Shown here piece after piece: positions 60,990 through 64,000 of a DNA stretch of 64,000 bases. The notes under the pieces were generated by a model. The model did not search any database. It was given only the letters and a program-made list of their open reading frames with translations, and was not told the origin of the DNA. This stretch comes from Halohasta litorea (GTDB lineage: Archaea; Halobacteriota; Halobacteria; Halobacteriales; Haloferacaceae). Each line of letters opens with the position of its first letter. Positions within the stretch are counted from its first letter, which is position 1. The translations under genes and the position numbers were made by a program. The stretch covers positions 124,001-188,000 of the forward strand of contig NZ_JANHDJ010000002.1 of the NCBI RefSeq assembly GCF_024494645.1, in the 5' to 3' direction.

Positions 60990-62053
60990 TGGTGGGGCCA
61001 CTCCAGAGCGAAGTGGTGCTGTTCCCCGAACGGATCGCCAACCTGCTCGGACTGAGCGGCACGCTTGGCGAGATCGTCGGCGCGCTGATCGGCGCGTTCA
61101 TCGTCGGCAACATCATGCTGGCGATGACCGGCGTCGCCGGACCGTGGGCCAAACGGAAGATCACGGCGGCGTTCACTGACCGAATCGCCGTCGACCGGAT
61201 CGGCCCGTTCGGCCTGTTGACGATCGTGACCGACTCGGTGCGACTACTCTCGAAGGAGTTGATCATCCCCGAGGGTGCGGACCGCCCGTCCTACGATATC
61301 GCGCCACTCATTCTCCCGGCCTCCGCACTGCTCGGCTTTTCGGTGATTCCGATGGGCAGCGGCATCCAGCTCGCTGACCCCGAGGCCGGGCTCGCGTTGG
61401 TGTTCGCCTTCGCCTCCATCGCCTCGATCTCGCTGGTGATGGGCGGCTACGCCTCGAACAACAAGTACTCGCTGATGGGCGGGCTCCGTGCGGTCGCCCA
61501 GAACATCGCCTACGAGATCCCGCTGATCGTCACCGCGATGTCGGTGGTCGTCTTCGCGGGCTCGCTGCAGATGAGTACGATCGTTGCCGAACAGACGTCG
61601 ACGCTCGTCTCGCTCGGCGGCATCTCGATTCCGGCGTGGTACGCGTTCGTCAACCCCTTCGCGTTCGTGCTGTTCCTCGTGGCGAACATGGCCGAGATCG
61701 GTCGGAACCCCTTCGACATTCCGGAAGCCCCGACCGAGATCGTTGCTGGCTACCAGACGGAGTACTCCTCGGTGTACTTCGTGCTGTTCTACCTCGGGGA
61801 GTTCCTCCACGTCTTCCTCGGCGGCGCGATCATGGCGACGATCTTCCTTGGCGGACCGGCGGGGCCGATCCTCCCTGGCTTCGTCTGGTTCGTCATCAAG
61901 ATCTGGGCGTTCTTCCTGTTCACCCAGTGGTGCCGCTCGGCGCTGCCCCGCGTTCGCATCGACCAGTTGATCGAAATCGGTTGGAAAGGAATGTTGGTGC
62001 TCTCGTTCGCTAACTTGGTGCTCACGGCCATCATCGTGGGAGTGATAGCATGA
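60989..62053 (+). CDS. nuoH: NADH dehydrogenase-like complex, subunit H
   Basis: 354 residues, eight helices. The conserved loops GPFGLLTIVTDSVRLLSKE, GGLRAVAQNIAYEIPL and NPFDIPEAPTEIVAGYQTEY with E-x3-EF/Y set the quinone chamber of the membrane arm. Starts on the nuoCD stop by a 1-base overlap and ends in an ATGA overlap with nuoI. Confidence 0.96.
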   Translation: MVGPLQSEVVLFPERIANLLGLSGTLGEIVGALIGAFIVGNIMLAMTGVAGPWAKRKITAAFTDRIAVDRIGPFGLLTIVTDSVRLLSKELIIPEGADRPSYDIAPLILPASALLGFSVIPMGSGIQLADPEAGLALVFAFASIASISLVMGGYASNNKYSLMGGLRAVAQNIAYEIPLIVTAMSVVVFAGSLQMSTIVAEQTSTLVSLGGISIPAWYAFVNPFAFVLFLVANMAEIGRNPFDIPEAPTEIVAGYQTEYSSVYFVLFYLGEFLHVFLGGAIMATIFLGGPAGPILPGFVWFVIKIWAFFLFTQWCRSALPRVRIDQLIEIGWKGMLVLSFANLVLTAIIVGVIA

Positions 62054-62511
62054 TCGGACTACTCAAAGGCATGGCAACGACGATGAAACACGCACTCGAC
62101 GGCAAGACGTTCACCGTCAAGTACCCGGAAACAGCCCCCGAAGTGAGCCCGCGGTTCCGCGGCGTCCACAAGTTCAGCCAGGAGCGCTGTATCTGGTGTC
62201 GACAGTGCGAAAACGTCTGTCCGAACGACACGATTCAGATCGTGATGGACGACCAGCGCAACGGCGAGCAGTACAACTTGCATATCGGCCAGTGTATCTA
62301 CTGCCGACTCTGCGAGGAGGTCTGCCCGGTCGACGCCATCCTGCTGACCCAGAACTTCGAGTTCACCGCGGACACCAAAGACGAGTTCGTCTACAACAAA
62401 GAACAGCTCAAGAACGTTCCGTGGTACAAGGGGATCGACCCCCTCAACTCGCGGAACCCCGATCGCGGTGCATGGATCGGCGAGGGCGATGGCGAAGTCG
62501 ATTATCAGTAA
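62050..62511 (+). CDS. nuoI: NADH dehydrogenase-like complex, subunit I
   Basis: 153 residues. Two [4Fe-4S] motifs: CIWCRQCENVCPNDTIQ and CIYCRLCEEVCPVDAI (each C-x2-C-x2-C-x3-C-P). It bridges the electron input module to subunit B. After the second cluster a charged tail DRGAWIGEGDGEVDYQ follows. Confidence 0.97.
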   Translation: MIGLLKGMATTMKHALDGKTFTVKYPETAPEVSPRFRGVHKFSQERCIWCRQCENVCPNDTIQIVMDDQRNGEQYNLHIGQCIYCRLCEEVCPVDAILLTQNFEFTADTKDEFVYNKEQLKNVPWYKGIDPLNSRNPDRGAWIGEGDGEVDYQ

Positions 62512-62565
62512 CTGGGCGGATCGTTCTCGAAATCTTCAAAGGGATACCTTAAGGATACACACACA

Positions 62566-62832
62566 ATGGTTTATGAGACCATCGCGTTCGCGCTGTTCGC
62601 CCTGATCACGTTGGGCTTCAGCATGGGTGTCGTCCTCGTCGACGACGTGTTTCACGCGTCGTTGCTGTTGGGCGGGGCCCTTCTGAGCGTCGCGGTGCAC
62701 TACGTAATGCTGCAAGCCGAATTCATTGCAGCGATGCAGATCCTCGTCTACGTGGGCGGGGTTCTCATCCTGATTACGTTCGCCGTGATGCTGACGCGAC
62801 GAGAGACGGAGACGGAGGTGAGTAGCGTATGA
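62566..62832 (+). CDS. NADH dehydrogenase-like complex, subunit J, N-terminal half
   Basis: 88 residues with about three helices: IAFALFALITLGFSMGVVLV, HASLLLGGALLSVAVHYV, VYVGGVLILITFAVML. This is the conserved first half of NuoJ (short ORFs annotated as NuoJ1). Its stop overlaps the next start (62829-62832). A possible promoter (cttaag, ~62548) lies in the 54-base gap after nuoI. Confidence 0.92.
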   Translation: MVYETIAFALFALITLGFSMGVVLVDDVFHASLLLGGALLSVAVHYVMLQAEFIAAMQILVYVGGVLILITFAVMLTRRETETEVSSV

Positions 62833-63221
62833 CTGACGATGGACCGGACAGTTCATCGCGCAAACCCGGGCTTGCGGCCATCGCACTGTTTGGCGTGTTA
62901 GCCGCAGTCGTGCTCGGTTCGGCCAGTGGCTTTAGCGACCCCGCCACGGGCTTCCCCGCGGGCGAATCGATTATCCACAACATCGGCTACGCGCTGTTCG
63001 ATATCGACCTCGGCGAGATCCCATCGGAGGGCTTTCTCGCCGCCTTTTTGATTATCGCGATCGCGCTGGATGTCGCACTCGATAGTGCGGTCTACCTCGC
63101 CAAGCAGGAAGACGAGGGGACGATCGTCTCGGCGCTGACCGATGGCGGCCAGGATATCGTCGACGGCGATGTCGCAGCCACCGACGAGACCGACGAAACC
63201 AACCGCGGAGGTGACCGCTGA
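62829..63221 (+). CDS. NADH dehydrogenase-like complex, subunit J, C-terminal half
   Basis: 130 residues with two helices (~15-33 and 58-85) and an acidic tail. Together with the previous gene it corresponds to the two halves of bacterial NuoJ; the split is usual in haloarchaea. Position between nuoJ1 and nuoK and 1-base overlap with nuoK support the call, as sequence conservation is low. Confidence 0.8.
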   Translation: MTDDGPDSSSRKPGLAAIALFGVLAAVVLGSASGFSDPATGFPAGESIIHNIGYALFDIDLGEIPSEGFLAAFLIIAIALDVALDSAVYLAKQEDEGTIVSALTDGGQDIVDGDVAATDETDETNRGGDR

Positions 63222-63523
63222 TGGTGCCACCGGAGTACTATCTACTGTTGTCGTCGGGGCTGTTCTGTATCGGTCTCTTCGGCATCCTGACGCGGCGCAA
63301 TGCGCTGTACTTCCTGATGTCGGTCGAGTTGATGCTGAACGCCGCGAACATCAATCTGGTCGCTTTCTCCTTCTACTGGGGCAACCTGACCGGCCAGACG
63401 TTCGCGCTGTTCGCCATCGCCTTAGCGGCCGCCGAGGTCGCGGTCGGTATCGGCATCATCCTCGCGCTGTACCGCAACTTCGGAGATGTCGATGTCATGC
63501 AGGCAGCAACAATGAGGTGGTAA
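63221..63523 (+). CDS. nuoK: NADH dehydrogenase-like complex, subunit K
   Basis: 100 residues, three helices. NALYFLMSVELMLNAANINL with the proton-channel Glu (SVELMLNA) and AIALAAAEVAVGIGIILALY with the second conserved Glu match NuoK. Overlaps nuoJ2 by one base and precedes nuoL. Confidence 0.96.
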   Translation: MVPPEYYLLLSSGLFCIGLFGILTRRNALYFLMSVELMLNAANINLVAFSFYWGNLTGQTFALFAIALAAAEVAVGIGIILALYRNFGDVDVMQAATMRW

Positions 63524-63527
63524 AGAT

Positions 63528-64000
63528 ATGGTAACCGCATTCGACTACGTTCCGGCAATCGTCCTGTTGCCGTTCGTCTCGTTCGTCGTCGCACTGTTCC
63601 TCGGGAAGTACCTCCCGAAGAAGGGTGCCTACGGTGGCATCGCCGCCACCGCAGGCTCGTTGCTGCTGTCGATCTGGGTGCTGTTGGCCGTCCGCAGCGG
63701 CAGTGCCCACCAGGAGACCTACTGGACGTGGGCCGAGGGCGTCGGTGCCCAACCCTTTACCTTGGAGTTCGGCGCACTGATCGACCCGTTGTCGGCGCTC
63801 ATGCTCGTCATCGTGACGCTGATCGCCACCCTCGTCCACGTCTTCAGTCTCGGCTATATGAACGACGAGGGCGAACGCGACCTGCCGCGCTACTACGCTG
63901 GCCTCGGGCTGTTTACGGCCAGTATGCTCGGCTTCGTCATCGCAGACAACCTGCTGATGGCGTTCATGTTCTTCGAGCTGGTGGGACTCTGTTCGTTCCT
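63528..64000 (+). CDS. nuoL: NADH dehydrogenase-like complex, subunit L (3' end outside window)
   Basis: The first ~157 residues are visible: MVTAFDYVPAIVLLPFVSFV, the TM1-TM4 region and LEFGALIDPLSALMLVIVTL then YMNDEGERDLPRYYAGLGLF and FFELVGLCSFL (the conserved Glu of a half-channel). It is an antiporter-like proton-pumping subunit. Cut by the right window edge, so length cannot be judged. Confidence 0.95.
   Translation, partial: MVTAFDYVPAIVLLPFVSFVVALFLGKYLPKKGAYGGIAATAGSLLLSIWVLLAVRSGSAHQETYWTWAEGVGAQPFTLEFGALIDPLSALMLVIVTLIATLVHVFSLGYMNDEGERDLPRYYAGLGLFTASMLGFVIADNLLMAFMFFELVGLCSF

Overview
This window looks like a stretch of haloarchaeal (class Halobacteria) chromosome. Evidence: high GC, strongly acidic proteins, leaderless genes with a TATA element about 25 bases before the ATG, ATGA-type 4-base overlaps, coenzyme F420 genes (cofC, cofG, cofH), a CetZ tubulin, dodecin, a fused siroheme decarboxylase, a Cdc48 AAA ATPase, many universal stress proteins, and an archaeal nuo operon that opens A-B-CD-H-I. 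Genus cannot be fixed from sequence alone. No transposase, integrase, rRNA or CRISPR array is visible; one tRNA gene is present.

Layout. 1-11.5 kb: a truncated AbrB-PhoU gene, a receiver-PAS-histidine kinase, an NAD-kinase-like gene, inositol monophosphatase, a DUF63-like membrane protein, dodecin, two stress proteins, an aldehyde dehydrogenase and a ThuA-like protein. 11.5-20.3 kb: cobT, de novo purine genes (purS-purQ, an ACT-formyltransferase with a leader peptide, purC) and F420 genes. 20.2-25.5 kb: cetZ, a complex-I-associated-type SDR protein, tmk, and a TrkA-type protein flanked by two stand-alone Lrp ligand-binding domains. 25.4-26.1 kb: a low-GC intergenic region with hairpins and a duplicated 3' end of tRNA-Leu. 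26.1-36.2 kb: ferredoxin, siroheme decarboxylase, a TrpD-like gene, mfnA, metG and cdc48. 36.2-38 kb: phoU and pstB without pstSCA. 38-54.3 kb: mixed housekeeping genes including a HtpX-like protease, CinA-like, OYE, SOUL, HtrA, aspartate aminotransferase-ribH, a PiT-type transporter, purK-purE and a TetR gene with a membrane protein. 54.6-58.1 kb: an accessory envelope cluster around a membrane-anchored HTH regulator. 58.2 kb to the right edge: the nuo operon, cut inside nuoL.

How the genes fit together. The purine genes lie in two places (13.7-16.8 kb and 50.6-52.4 kb). F420 side-chain and ring genes read in the same direction as cetZ. Phosphate functions are scattered (AbrB-PhoU, PstB-PhoU, PiT). 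The most unusual material is regulatory: inverted-repeat operators beside a membrane-bound HTH gene, a likely TetR operator, a coding leader before purU, and a candidate structured RNA beside the tRNA duplication. Function calls rest on motifs read by eye; no database search was run.
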